Assembly: GCF_017310015.1 (NCBI RefSeq)
Contig: NZ_CP022297.1
Coordinates: forward strand, 806,001 to 870,000
Direction: 5' to 3'
DNA length: 64,000 nucleotides
Origin: Marinobacterium iners
GTDB lineage: Bacteria > Pseudomonadota > Gammaproteobacteria > Pseudomonadales > Balneatricaceae
Shown: piece after piece, positions 36,850 to 46,026 of the stretch
Numbering within the stretch: position 1 is the first letter of the stretch
How the letters are laid out: each line of letters opens with the position of its first letter
Made by a program: the position numbers and the translations under genes
The notes under the pieces: generated by a model
What the model was told of the DNA's origin: nothing
The model's database searches: none
The model's input: only the letters and a program-made list of their open reading frames with translations

Positions 36850-37617
36850 TCAGATGCTGGCCCAGCCATCCATGGGAGGCAGGTCAACCGATGATGTCGT
36901 CGATGCAGATTGAGACACCCGACTCATACTGGCGGAGAGCCACTGGAAGAACTCACTGAACTTGAGCCCATCCAGCATGACAGCAGGCCGATGTGAGAAC
37001 TCACCCAGTGCCGCAAGGCTTGCACCCTCAACTCCAACCGCCAAGGAAACCAGCTTACCTTCCGCTGAAAGCTGCTTTGCCCTCGCCGCGGCAGCACGCC
37101 ATTGATCAGTAGGTACTCCATCGCTGATCATCACCAGCCATGGCTGGTAGTAGGGCACGCCGTTTTGCTTGTACTGCTTTTTGCGCTCGGCCAAGTTATC
37201 CAGTGCCAAGTCAACGGCTGCGCCCAGTGGAGTCGCCCCTCCGGCGGAAAAGTGCCCGCAACCCTCGACATTAAGAGCGTTGGTAAACGGCAGTTCCTCG
37301 CAAATCTGGCCGCCTGCCGTGATGACACTAATGTCGACACTGCAAGCTGCAACCTCATCCGCGTGCACAGCCTGCAAAAAGTGCTGCAACCCAGCGTTAA
37401 GCTGCTGGATTGGAGCACCGCTCATGGATGCCGAAGTATCCAGCACAACCGTGCAAGCACAGCGTGGCGACGGGTTCTCGATCAGATCGTTTTGGATGGC
37501 GAGTTCGTTGCGGGCCATGGTGTTACCTCGTGTTGTGGTTGAAAAACAGGACTGTGGCTGACTCACGCATGTGACCGACTGACTCAGCGTGTCGGCCAAA
37601 AAATCCAGTAAACTCAT
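36850..37617 (-). CDS. vWA-domain protein (TerY-like)
   Basis: This is a 255-residue protein with a complete MIDAS: DTSASMSG (DxSxS), the Thr in GGATPLGAA and the Asp in MISDGVPTD. TerY-like vWA proteins bind metal and protein partners and form triads with a kinase and PP2C. The start at 37617 (MSLLDFLADTL) has GGAGGACAG directly upstream; an internal ATG at 37518 (MARNELAIQ) also has a GAGG site and would give a protein more like the family norm. It is the first gene of the operon, preceded by the shared operator at 37786-37795. Confidence 0.87.
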   Translation of the reverse strand: MSLLDFLADTLSQSVTCVSQPQSCFSTTTRGNTMARNELAIQNDLIENPSPRCACTVVLDTSASMSGAPIQQLNAGLQHFLQAVHADEVAACSVDISVITAGGQICEELPFTNALNVEGCGHFSAGGATPLGAAVDLALDNLAERKKQYKQNGVPYYQPWLVMISDGVPTDQWRAAAARAKQLSAEGKLVSLAVGVEGASLAALGEFSHRPAVMLDGLKFSEFFQWLSASMSRVSQSASTTSSVDLPPMDGWASI

Positions 37618-37752
37618 CTGTCCTCCTTGTTCATGCCAAAGGTTGATAACGCTTTCGACATACAGTCGCACGCCTGCAGTGGCAAAGGGCGGCTGGCAAG
37701 CTTGCTAGCTACCTAGATTGCAGTGTTGGTCGTGTCGTTGCTGGTGACGGCA

Positions 37753-37795
37753 ACTATCCCACATGCCATTTGCCAATGGTCGCAAACAAATTTGT
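37753..37795 (-). promoter_or_regulatory. Shared operator and -10 (vWA/kinase/PP2C operon)
   Basis: On the minus strand ACAAATTTGT is followed by TTGCGAC, nearly the same as the cmr-operon site. It is centred 32.5 bp upstream of GATAGT (37758-37753). A second palindrome, GCAAGCTTGC, lies at 37696-37705, downstream of the predicted start point, and could be a repressing site. Confidence 0.5.
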
Positions 37796-37917
37796 GAGAC
37801 AAGAGAACAGAGGAGTGAGCCCAAAAGGGGCTCGCCCTTGGTTACTGCAAGGATGAACAGAAAGAGAGTTAGCCCTGAAACAGGCAAAATGGTGGTAGAA
37901 AAGGAAGGTCGCCCTGG

Positions 37918-38835
37918 CTATTGGAGGCTGACCTTTAATGCTCCCAGGCCAAACGATGTTTTGCCGCCACCATGCAGGGCGAGGCCATTAGCGATTAATG
38001 CCCCAAACCAGTCTGGAAACGCATCTTCGCTGCGAATACGAAAATGCCCGATGACTCCTGTCAGCGGATGGCGAGTATGTTGGCGGTTGGAGTGGCGTAT
38101 CCAGGATGAGTCCTCAAGCTGAGTTTTAACATGCAAGCTATCGGCAAAGGCCAAAATTTCCCTATTAGCGGGTAGAGACAGTTCAAGATCAAAGTGCTCA
38201 CAGATGATTCGCTGCCGGTGTGCCAGTCCGATCAACACGTCATGAATACTGAATGTTTTGGATGTAAGCGCTTTTCCCTTGCGTTTAATCAGCCACGGCG
38301 TTGCCAGCTTCAATTCCAGGTGTGTCAGTCCTGAAGGTAGTGCAAGCTTTTCGGCCGACCACGACTTCAGCACACAAGGAGTCAGGGGCGTGCCCAGTCC
38401 GTGCTCCAGCCCTTGTGCGAGCGCCTGTTGTACTCCACTCTGCACGACAGGGGACAAGCCGATAAAATGGAGCAGGAAGGAGAAGTATTCGGTATGTGCT
38501 AAACGTCTTGAATGATCAAGCGGCGTCAGTAATACCGCCGGAATACCATCCTGGCCGTTGCGGCGGTAACCCTCAAACAGGTGAGCATACAAACAGTCAG
38601 GACGATGAGCAGTAGCGTTTTTACACAGGCAAAAACGTGATAGCAATGCATGCCCCAGAACCCCGCGAAGCATGCTGCCTGGGTGTTCAGGCAGTTCCAG
38701 CGTAGTTGATGGCTGCACATCGATTTTCAGGCTCGTAATTGCAGGGTGGGGGAAATAGTAGTGCGGTTGATTTCGTGCATCCATACAACTTGATCCTGAG
38801 CTCCATTGCAGCTGTGAATCTACCTTTTCCATCAT
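37918..38835 (-). CDS. cas6: Cas6-type pre-crRNA endonuclease
   Basis: This is a 305-residue RAMP protein. The C-terminal region RHPLTGVIGHFRIR ... WFGALIANGLALHGGGKTSFGLGALKV matches the Cas6_C family used by type III loci, with the glycine-rich loop near the end. The N-terminal part has HPGSMLRGVLGHALL, the substrate-binding helix motif of these proteins. A start at residue 18 (MDARNQPHYY, 38784) with AGGA upstream is also possible. It should cut the transcripts of the three arrays within the shared repeat. Its 5' end is ~240 bp from the first array, divergent from it. Confidence 0.88.
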   Translation of the reverse strand: MMEKVDSQLQWSSGSSCMDARNQPHYYFPHPAITSLKIDVQPSTTLELPEHPGSMLRGVLGHALLSRFCLCKNATAHRPDCLYAHLFEGYRRNGQDGIPAVLLTPLDHSRRLAHTEYFSFLLHFIGLSPVVQSGVQQALAQGLEHGLGTPLTPCVLKSWSAEKLALPSGLTHLELKLATPWLIKRKGKALTSKTFSIHDVLIGLAHRQRIICEHFDLELSLPANREILAFADSLHVKTQLEDSSWIRHSNRQHTRHPLTGVIGHFRIRSEDAFPDWFGALIANGLALHGGGKTSFGLGALKVSLQ

Positions 38836-38935
38836 GGTGTGTAAATCCAGTATCGCTTTGCATACAACAACGGAGATTCAAAGCTGCGTTAGGGCGCATA
38901 GCTATTGAATCCTCATCAGAATACGGGGTAACCTA

Positions 38936-39073
38936 CATGTGCTCTCGGACTGGGAGGCCCGCAATGCTCAAGGTTACATCTGGTCAAATATTGGCCAACT
39001 TTTTGGTTAAAAAACAATCAGTAAAAAGCAGGTCTTATCTGCCTGATTTGATTGGAAAAAATATTTGGTTGGA
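38936..39073 (+). promoter_or_regulatory. CRISPR leader 1
   Basis: About 138 bp directly before the first repeat of array 1, homologous to the leaders at 50978-51110 and 61186-61317. Shared blocks include CTCTCGGACTGGGAGG, AATGCTCAAGGTTACA, CAAATATT with GCCAAC, GGTTAAAAAA, ATCAGTAAAAAG and the AT-rich end AAAAATATTTGGTTGGA. It provides the array promoter and the site for new-spacer insertion. Confidence 0.85.
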
Positions 39074-40225
39074 GTCCGAGAGCTACCCCGACACCGGAGG
39101 GGATTAAGACGCGTATTCATCATAACGATAAAGTATTGTTTGAAGTCCGAGAGCTACCCCGACACCGGAGGGGATTAAGACGATCGTCACGCCCTCCAGT
39201 CCTTCTGCAACTATGTCCGAGAGCTACCCCGACACCGGAGGGGATTAAGACATTGTCGCAAGTGTCACAACGCCAAGAATATCCGTCCGAGAGCTACCCC
39301 GACACCGGAGGGGATTAAGACGGGTTGATGTAGACCGGAGGCTGGGTATGCCCGTCCGAGAGCTACCCCGACACCGGAGGGGATTAAGACACCACTCTAC
39401 ACTCGGAACATCGGCTTTAATAGTCCGAGAGCTACCCCGACACCGGAGGGGATTAAGACCTGAGCTGCGCCAGTCGCCCTCGCCAGTAGGACGTCCGAGA
39501 GCTACCCCGACACCGGAGGGGATTAAGACAGCTCTAAGTCAGCTAAGAATTCCTTTTCATATGTCCGAGAGCTACCCCGACACCGGAGGGGATTAAGACG
39601 GAAGGTGCGACGGCCGTCCTTGCTGTGCTGGGTCCGAGAGCTACCCCGACACCGGAGGGGATTAAGACTCCATCATGTCGTCGATGGTGATGGTGGTGGT
39701 GGTCCGAGAGCTACCCCGACACCGGAGGGGATTAAGACGACTCATCGATCTCTAACAGCTCCATCTCTTCGTCCGAGAGCTACCCCGACACCGGAGGGGA
39801 TTAAGACAGTTCTAAGTCGGCAAGGAACTCTTTCTCGTAGGTCCGAGAGCTACCCCGACACCGGAGGGGATTAAGACCCATGAGGCTACTGCACAAGGGT
39901 CATTCGGCAAGGTCCGAGAGCTACCCCGACACCGGAGGGGATTAAGACACCCAGCCTTCGCCGGGTATGTAGCTTACTATTGTCCGAGAGCTACCCCGAC
40001 ACCGGAGGGGATTAAGACCTGCACACCCAGCAGAGATGATACGACTGCTGCGTCCGAGAGCTACCCCGACACCGGAGGGGATTAAGACCTAAGACTGTAT
40101 TCCTGTACACATGGAAGGCGTCCGAGAGCTACCCCGACACCGGAGGGGATTAAGACAGTTCGATCTCTTTGAGTTCGAGGTCAGCTAAGTCCGAGAGCTA
40201 CCCCGACACCGGAGGGGATTAAGAC
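39074..40225 (+). CRISPR. CRISPR array 1: 17 repeats, 16 spacers
   Basis: The 37-bp repeat begins GTCCGAGAGCTACCCC and ends GGAGGGGATTAAGAC; all 17 copies look identical. Spacers are 31-35 bp. Repeats start at 39074, 39145, 39215, 39285, 39354, 39423, 39493, 39563, 39632, 39702, 39771, 39841, 39912, 39982, 40052, 40120 and 40189. The internal CCCC/GGGG gives a weak stem. The leader is on the left, so the newest spacers are on the left. Three spacers (39530-39562, 39808-39840, 40157-40188), read in reverse complement, encode related peptides (see findings). It is processed by Cas6 and loaded into the Cmr complex. Confidence 0.98.
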
Positions 40226-40340
40226 GCTGCGATGAAGGCCTGCTGAATCCAGGACAACGCTTTCTTGTCCTGCGCTTCTTCAATCCGCACAATGCCCTTG
40301 TATCCCAAACCGGATGGTTGACGGAGCTTGATATATCCAG
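40226..40340 (-). pseudogene. Foreign coding remnant after array 1
   Basis: The 115 bp between the last repeat and the CARF nuclease gene are open on the minus strand and encode about 38 natural-looking residues (GYIKLRQPSGLGYKGIVRIE, then EAQDKKALSWIQQAFIA). There is no start or stop of its own. It may be a fragment of a mobile-element gene captured at the array's trailing end, or chance. The source gene is not recognised. Confidence 0.35.
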
Positions 40341-40354
40341 AGGGCATTGGTGCC

Positions 40355-41611
40355 ATGAATCCGATTACTTACATTTGCATCGCATCTGAGTTCAACGTGC
40401 CTGAGCTTGAAGCCTGCCTTGCTGTTCAGCCTTCGGATCTAGTGTTAATCGTCAGCAACTTTGAAAAAGCCCGCCAAGGTGCCCAGCGGCTTGCATCAAC
40501 CGTGCAGGGCGCGATTCCCAGAATCAGGGTACATCGCCCTGATGAGCCCGACTCTTTCGATGGCGAAGACATTCTCGCTGTTCAGCATTGGGTTGCCACT
40601 ACGTTGATTCCATATCTTGCTGAGCATACCCCCGCTCACAATCAACAGATTCTGAATTTTACCGGCGGTACCAAGGCCCTGAGCTTGGCACTGATTACTA
40701 ACCTGAATTGCCGATATCTGCACTATAAAGGGATGGGTAAGAGCCGTATCCAAGTGCTGCAGCAAGATGGTCAGCAACTGCTGAGCGGTAGTGGTGATAT
40801 TGAGCCGGTAACAGCAACGCCTCTGCAGGTCGCTCAGTTGTATGCAGGTGATGTCAAAATTGGGACAGGGCTGCGGGGACAAGAAGAGCTGACCTCCGCA
40901 TTAGCCAACAATATCTGGAGGGCATTGAAAGAAGAGGATGCTGGGCTGTTGCAGCTGTTTAATGCCTTGGACCGAATCTGGTCAGAGGGACGTGGTACAG
41001 CCGCTTTCTCTGACAGTAGTTTGGCGTTTTCGCTTGATGAATTGCTCCAAGGGCAGGTGCCGGAGTCTACCTTGGTGGGATGGCTGAACCGGTTGGCACA
41101 ACTGAATACGCATTACTTTTGCCTGCAGCAAAACCGGATCACCATTCCGGGCAATGGCGCCAGAAAGCAGGGTAAATACCTGCGCCGTTGGATCAGTGGT
41201 GAATGGTTGGAAGAGTTGGCAGTCAATTGGCTGCAGCAGGGCGGTATGCCGGCAGCGCACATTGCCCGTGGTGTGATAGCGGACAGCAAGGCGAGCAATC
41301 TGTCTGAGTCCGGCCGTGAAACAGACCTTTTTGTTCACCATCGCGGTAGAAGTTATCTGGTCGAAATCAAGGCTGACCTGCCTCATGATGCCAATATGCG
41401 CTCGGCTGAACACCAATTGGCCAGCCTGGGCGATCGTTTTGGTAAAACTCAAAAGGTGTTGTTCATCGGCCCTCAATTGCAGCATAAGCTGATTGAGGAT
41501 CAGCGCTGGCATCTTATTGAAGCACGTTTCAGTGGCAGTGGTATCCTGTTAGCCTTTGACAGATCCAGTTTGCTGCGAGCATTTGGTCTTGCAGCTGAGT
41601 CTGGAGTCTGA
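40355..41611 (+). CDS. Can2/Card1-like CARF nuclease
   Basis: This is a 418-residue protein. The N-terminal CARF domain includes NFTGGTKALSLAL near residue 105, the nucleotide-binding loop of Card1/Can2 (DUF1887) proteins. The C-terminal PD-(D/E)xK nuclease has ETDLFVHHRGRSYLVEIKADLP: the Asp of TDLF and the E-x-K of VEIKA. Proteins of this type are activated by cyclic tetra-adenylate and nick or cut nucleic acid. The ATG at 40355 is chosen over an upstream TTG. It lies between array 1 and the 895-residue gene (56 bp gap, same strand). It is the likely DNA/RNA-degrading effector for Cas10 signalling here. Confidence 0.88.
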   Translation: MNPITYICIASEFNVPELEACLAVQPSDLVLIVSNFEKARQGAQRLASTVQGAIPRIRVHRPDEPDSFDGEDILAVQHWVATTLIPYLAEHTPAHNQQILNFTGGTKALSLALITNLNCRYLHYKGMGKSRIQVLQQDGQQLLSGSGDIEPVTATPLQVAQLYAGDVKIGTGLRGQEELTSALANNIWRALKEEDAGLLQLFNALDRIWSEGRGTAAFSDSSLAFSLDELLQGQVPESTLVGWLNRLAQLNTHYFCLQQNRITIPGNGARKQGKYLRRWISGEWLEELAVNWLQQGGMPAAHIARGVIADSKASNLSESGRETDLFVHHRGRSYLVEIKADLPHDANMRSAEHQLASLGDRFGKTQKVLFIGPQLQHKLIEDQRWHLIEARFSGSGILLAFDRSSLLRAFGLAAESGV

Positions 41612-41667
41612 GCCATGCCGGCTTTACTGCTGCTTCGTTTTTAAGACAGTTCAGGAACCTCATTTAT

Positions 41668-44355
41668 ATGGATATCACCATCCTCTTGCCCGGCGCGCCC
41701 TCCCAGCGTCCGCATCACTACATTAAAACGGCAGAGCTGCAATTGGGCCACGAGGTCCACTGTACTGATCTGGAATCTCTGGTTGCATCAGGCCTGACCC
41801 GCAATGTTGCCTGCATTATCGCCGGTTTGAAAACCGATGTGGCGCTGCAAGAGAGCGCCTGTCGACTCTGGCCGGAAGCTCGTTTTTTACACCATCTTGG
41901 CGATGATCGTTGGTCTACTGAAAGAAGCAGCCAGGTTGCAGCAGACGAAAGCAAGGCCGCTAAGTCAAATGGTGTGGCGCCTCAAACTGAACCGCAACGA
42001 CCGAAACAACCAGCCATTAATGCTGCTGACGTGCACAAACAGGCGAATAAAATCGACCACGATTTATACCTGCGCCATGCCTGGGGGGCGAGCCAGAATA
42101 AGGCCGATATTCAACGGCTGATGCTACAGGCAGAGGAGTTGTTCAAGGATGTGAGCAACCTTGATCAGCGCATCGGCAAGGCCATACGGGATGGCGAGAC
42201 AGCGTACGAGCTGGGTAACGAATTGGTCAAGCGGCTCCGCGAACAGGGGGCCGATAGTGTCGAGTTCAAGCAATGGTATGAGGCTACCAAAGCGGACTGC
42301 CCATCGCGCGTCGCCACACACCTGCACAAGTTGCTCGGTAAGCAAAGGGAACATCTGCAGCAACAGCGCGCCAAAACCCAGCATAACGCCACTTATACCA
42401 TTAGCACGCCGCCCCTGATCGTGTCTGCTGAGGGTCATCCCAATGCCATTACCAACCTGAACCCATCACCCAGTTGGACGGTCCTGGTCGATGAAACCGG
42501 CAAGGCGTTTGACAACGAGGTGGAGGAGTTAAACCTCAACCATAAAGATGTGGGCAAGGTGGTCGCGCTGGCGATTCCGCAAGGTGTAGGTCTGGCTCCA
42601 CTTGGCGCTGGTTTTCATGCTGTTAATGAAAGTAATGCGCGGATCGAACGCATCTTGAGTGACCTGACGGCACAACCCGTTGGTATCTTTGGTTTTTCCA
42701 GTAAAGACCCGGTTGCAGGCCGTTTCAGTTGGCTGCAACAGATTGACCAGCTGGTCCGCTGGGTGCTTCGCTTGCTGCCGATGAAACAGGGGGTGCCGAC
42801 TCGGGTCAAGTTCAGCATTGAAAACCGTGGCGGCTACAACTCCCGTGTCGACTGGAAGATCCGTACCGAAACGCTGCTGGCTGAGTTGCATCAGCTGGAC
42901 CCCAAACGTTACGCGCAGCTGAGTTTGAGCATTGAGTTTATTGATAAAAACAGTGAACCCTTGAATGGCTATGTGGATACTCTGGCCAACTGCTGGGGCA
43001 GCCCGCAAAAAGATAAGAAAAAACTGCTGCGACACTTTGCCTTGCCGGGCCATTGTCTGCTGTTGCCCAGCGGTGAACACGTTTACGAGCGCTTGTTATT
43101 GACTCTGGAAGGGGGCCAGGCATTGCGACCCTCTGATTGGTATGCCCTGTTGCAAGCGGCTGTCGATGAAGAGGGGCAGGCATTCACGCTACTGCATAAC
43201 TGCCTGCAACAGCTGGGTGATACCGTCAAACAGCAGCCGAAGCTATGGGAAGGCTATTTACAGGAAGTTCAGGCACAGCTGCGGCTCAAATCGTATTCAC
43301 TTGCAGGTTTGCAAAGTACGCTGGACTGGCTGGAGACGCACAAGCCCGACGGCGAAACGCTGCCACCCCTGTTGTCATTGCGCCAACAAGGAGCAAGGCT
43401 GGCGCTGCAGAACCACCGTGGCTTTTGTGATATGGCGCTGGTTGCCAGTGCTTTTGAAACAGCCAATCAATTGATCGATGAAGATGCGCCACAAGCCTGC
43501 GAGATCATACTGCGCTCGGTTGTGGCGGCTACAAACGCTTTTGACTTCAATAGCATGGAAGGGTTTATCCAACAATGGCTGACACTCCCGGTTGCCAGCG
43601 TTGGGCTTCTTAACCATGCCAAGCTTTTATCAACTCAAGGGCAGTTGCACGCTTTCCGGGGTGAATACACTGCAGCTGATGAGTGCTTTGTGCAGGCGAT
43701 TGCCACATTTGAACGCTTGTCTGATCCATTGCAAGCGGGTAGGGAGGTGCAACAGACTACGGCCTATCGCCTGTTTGCCATGCTAAGTTCGCCTGAAACA
43801 GCATTCGAGGCATTTAACACTCTGCTTGAGACCTACCTTACTGCGATGCTCCACTGCAGCATTGATCAGTTGCCAGGTAAACTGGCGCGATCAGGCTCGA
43901 ATTTGCGCTTTGCGCACCAGCTGTATCTGCGTGCATTGCTCACTTATCCGGATGAGATGGCAGACCAGTGTGCATCCTATCTGGACACTCGGTCAGACTG
44001 GCTTCAGGGTGAAGATCATCCCTGGCCTTTGATTTTGGCCTACCGTGCCTGGTTGCTCAATGATGCAGGACAGCGGAATCAAGCCAGTGAACTATTGCAG
44101 CAAGCCGTTGAACTCTGTGAACAGCAGTCAGGCAGTATTCTGCAATGGTTGGGCTGTGTGATACAGACCCTTGGTGAACAGCTGCAACTGTCTATGCCCT
44201 ATCTGGAGCGGTTGGACCGTAAGAGGGAAGCGCTGCGCACTTTGCTGCCGGCAGCACCTCACGCTGAACTGGATAGGGCGCTGCAGATTCAGGACCACAG
44301 CCGCTCCGCTCTGATCAATATGCTCAACCAAACCCTGCCGTTTAACTTCCATTAA
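41668..44355 (+). CDS. Large protein with possible DUF3800/RNase H-like core
   Basis: This is an 895-residue protein not recognised as a known Cas family. Residues 1-80 (MDITILLPGAPSQRPHHYIK...FLHHLGDDRW) look like a Rossmann-type domain, followed by a helical, charged region to ~250. Residues ~270-460 begin with WTVLVDETGKAFD and end with IEFIDKNSEPLNGYVDTLANCW. This is the layout of DUF3800 RNase H-fold proteins, which have a first-strand D-E and a late Asp in an LQLADLIA-like helix. The C-terminal ~400 residues are helical and TPR-like (LLEWGLA-style helices, YTAADECFVQAIATFERL). It is 56 bp downstream of the CARF nuclease, so probably co-transcribed. It is a candidate new type III ancillary protein, or the first member of the GTPase cluster. 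Confidence 0.7.
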   Translation: MDITILLPGAPSQRPHHYIKTAELQLGHEVHCTDLESLVASGLTRNVACIIAGLKTDVALQESACRLWPEARFLHHLGDDRWSTERSSQVAADESKAAKSNGVAPQTEPQRPKQPAINAADVHKQANKIDHDLYLRHAWGASQNKADIQRLMLQAEELFKDVSNLDQRIGKAIRDGETAYELGNELVKRLREQGADSVEFKQWYEATKADCPSRVATHLHKLLGKQREHLQQQRAKTQHNATYTISTPPLIVSAEGHPNAITNLNPSPSWTVLVDETGKAFDNEVEELNLNHKDVGKVVALAIPQGVGLAPLGAGFHAVNESNARIERILSDLTAQPVGIFGFSSKDPVAGRFSWLQQIDQLVRWVLRLLPMKQGVPTRVKFSIENRGGYNSRVDWKIRTETLLAELHQLDPKRYAQLSLSIEFIDKNSEPLNGYVDTLANCWGSPQKDKKKLLRHFALPGHCLLLPSGEHVYERLLLTLEGGQALRPSDWYALLQAAVDEEGQAFTLLHNCLQQLGDTVKQQPKLWEGYLQEVQAQLRLKSYSLAGLQSTLDWLETHKPDGETLPPLLSLRQQGARLALQNHRGFCDMALVASAFETANQLIDEDAPQACEIILRSVVAATNAFDFNSMEGFIQQWLTLPVASVGLLNHAKLLSTQGQLHAFRGEYTAADECFVQAIATFERLSDPLQAGREVQQTTAYRLFAMLSSPETAFEAFNTLLETYLTAMLHCSIDQLPGKLARSGSNLRFAHQLYLRALLTYPDEMADQCASYLDTRSDWLQGEDHPWPLILAYRAWLLNDAGQRNQASELLQQAVELCEQQSGSILQWLGCVIQTLGEQLQLSMPYLERLDRKREALRTLLPAAPHAELDRALQIQDHSRSALINMLNQTLPFNFH

Positions 44356-44427
44356 GTATACGCAGGCCACGGCCTAGAGCTGTGGCCTGCCCCCCTTGTC
44401 TCAATCTCTCGCAAACATCCATATCTC

Positions 44428-44471
44428 CCAAGCTTGCCAACTCAATTATTTCACGTTCTTTTTTGTATAGT
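44428..44471 (+). promoter_or_regulatory. Shared operator and -10 (GTPase operon)
   Basis: CCAAGCTTGC at 44428-44437 is centred 33.5 bp upstream of TATAGT (44466-44471), ahead of the GTPase gene at 44543. Confidence 0.5.
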
Positions 44472-44542
44472 GGTCTTCGTCGGCACAGGGATGGTGTCGC
44501 AGCCCTGAAAGTGCCAGCAAAGATCTACACGGGAGATGTCGA

Positions 44543-45376
44543 ATGAAGACTGTTCAGCAATTTTTGATTCATCATCAGCCAGAGCTTTATCGAGCACTGC
44601 AGCAGCTGGACGATTTGCCGGTTGGCAATGATGCCCTGACGTTGACAGTAGTCGGTCTGGTTAAAGCCGGGAAAAGCACTCTGCTCAATGTGCTGACGGA
44701 CAACCTGGAGCAGGAGTTCTTTAAAACGGCGCGATCCCGTGAAACTCGCGAGCTGAAAACACTCCGTGTCGGCCAGATTGACTATACCGATACTCCGGGG
44801 CTGGATGCGGAAGATACCGATGATCAGGTGGCGTTTGACGGCATTGTGACCAGTGACCTGCTGCTGTTGTGTCACAGCATGGGGCAAGGGGAGTTGGATC
44901 AGCCGACCTTGGATTACCTCAGCCGGATCAGTCAGCACAGCCAACGCCCTTTGGCTGATAGATTGGTGTGTGTATTGACCAAGGCAGAACAGCCTGATGA
45001 GGATCAACACGAGTTTGAGGCGTTGATCGCCAGTCAATTGGCCGAGCTGTGTGGGAGTGAACCGGATATTTTCAGAGTGTCGGCTAACACCTACATGAGT
45101 GGAGTTCGTCAGGCGCAGCCGCTCCTGATTCAGTACAGCGGTATTCCTGCCTTGCAGGACTATTTGCAGCAACGGGTTGAGGTGATGCTGGTCGACAAAG
45201 AGCAGCACCGGGCCCAGCAGCGAGAAACGCTGGCCAATGCCCTGGCAGACCGTTTGCAGGAGATGATTGCCCAGGAAGAGCAGGCCTTTGCTGATCAGCA
45301 CCAGGCGCTTTCACACCGGGTTGATCAGCTGGGGCAGACATTGAGTCAGGTGCGTACGGCGCTGCAAAAGCGTTAA
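44543..45376 (+). CDS. Small GTPase (TRAFAC/dynamin-related)
   Basis: This is a 277-residue GTPase: G1 GLVKAGKST (about residues 38-46), G3 DTPGLD, G4 LTKAE. The C-terminal ~70 residues form a long charged helix (QHRAQQRETLANALADRLQEM). It is shorter than true dynamins and may pair with the two larger GTPases encoded downstream. It is the first of four same-strand genes (44543, 45422, 46027, 47857) with gaps of 30-50 bp. The role is unknown; dynamin-like partners act on membranes. Confidence 0.8.
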   Translation: MKTVQQFLIHHQPELYRALQQLDDLPVGNDALTLTVVGLVKAGKSTLLNVLTDNLEQEFFKTARSRETRELKTLRVGQIDYTDTPGLDAEDTDDQVAFDGIVTSDLLLLCHSMGQGELDQPTLDYLSRISQHSQRPLADRLVCVLTKAEQPDEDQHEFEALIASQLAELCGSEPDIFRVSANTYMSGVRQAQPLLIQYSGIPALQDYLQQRVEVMLVDKEQHRAQQRETLANALADRLQEMIAQEEQAFADQHQALSHRVDQLGQTLSQVRTALQKR

Positions 45377-45421
45377 AGGGCTTTCTTCCAAAGATTTGAA
45401 CAGTCATACAGGAGAGACACG

Positions 45422-45979
45422 ATGCCATTCCCTTTGATCTGGGTTGCAGTTGCAGGTGTTATTGCCGCAGGTACCGCAGCGGCGGCTTACTATTCCGATT
45501 CGGGGTCTTCTTCCTCATCGGGCTCGGATAATCGCGCCGATGAAGAGGCCCGTCGCCAGCGGGCCGCTAATGCGGAGAAGCAGCGGCAGGCACGGATAAA
45601 GCGTGTGCATGCTGAATCGCGTCGGCTGCTGGCCGCTGAGTTGACAGCGCTGGGCGCATCGGGGCACTTGATGACACCTCAGATAATCGCCTTTGGTCAA
45701 TCAACGATGGCCAGTCCAAAAGGGAGCGGAAAGCAGCTTATTAATAACTTGACGCACATGGATGTTGGTACTGAATCGGCCCGGATGCAGATGGCGCATT
45801 TGCTGACACAAATTGACCTCGGTGAGCCTGGGTTGCCAGCTATGGAATCTGCTGTAAACGAGCTGATTGCCCGTACGGAGCGGTTGAAGCTGATGCGTCA
45901 AATAGAGGCGCAACTGCGCAGCGGAGCACGGTTGGACGAATTGTGTGCCGATGCCATCCAGCTTATCCCGGATGTCTGA
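45422..45979 (+). CDS. Single-pass membrane protein of the GTPase operon
   Basis: This is a 185-residue protein. Residues 1-26 form a hydrophobic, glycine/alanine-rich segment (PFPLIWVAVAGVIAAGTAAAA), then a serine linker, then a charged helical cytoplasmic domain with a basic coiled-coil start (DEEARRQRAANAEKQRQARIK). No family is recognised. The position between GTPase genes suggests it anchors or regulates them at the membrane. Confidence 0.65.
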   Translation: MPFPLIWVAVAGVIAAGTAAAAYYSDSGSSSSSGSDNRADEEARRQRAANAEKQRQARIKRVHAESRRLLAAELTALGASGHLMTPQIIAFGQSTMASPKGSGKQLINNLTHMDVGTESARMQMAHLLTQIDLGEPGLPAMESAVNELIARTERLKLMRQIEAQLRSGARLDELCADAIQLIPDV

Positions 45980-46026
45980 CAGGCGATGGCATGGATATTA
46001 CCCCTTCCCACTTCTGAGGATCTTGT

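Noticed and set aside
39052..39874. Open frames of ~80-90 residues in the CRISPR arrays (also at 51089-51637 and 61571-61948)
   Set aside because: They are translations of the repeat (RELPRHRRGL, ESYPDTGGD) interrupted by spacers.
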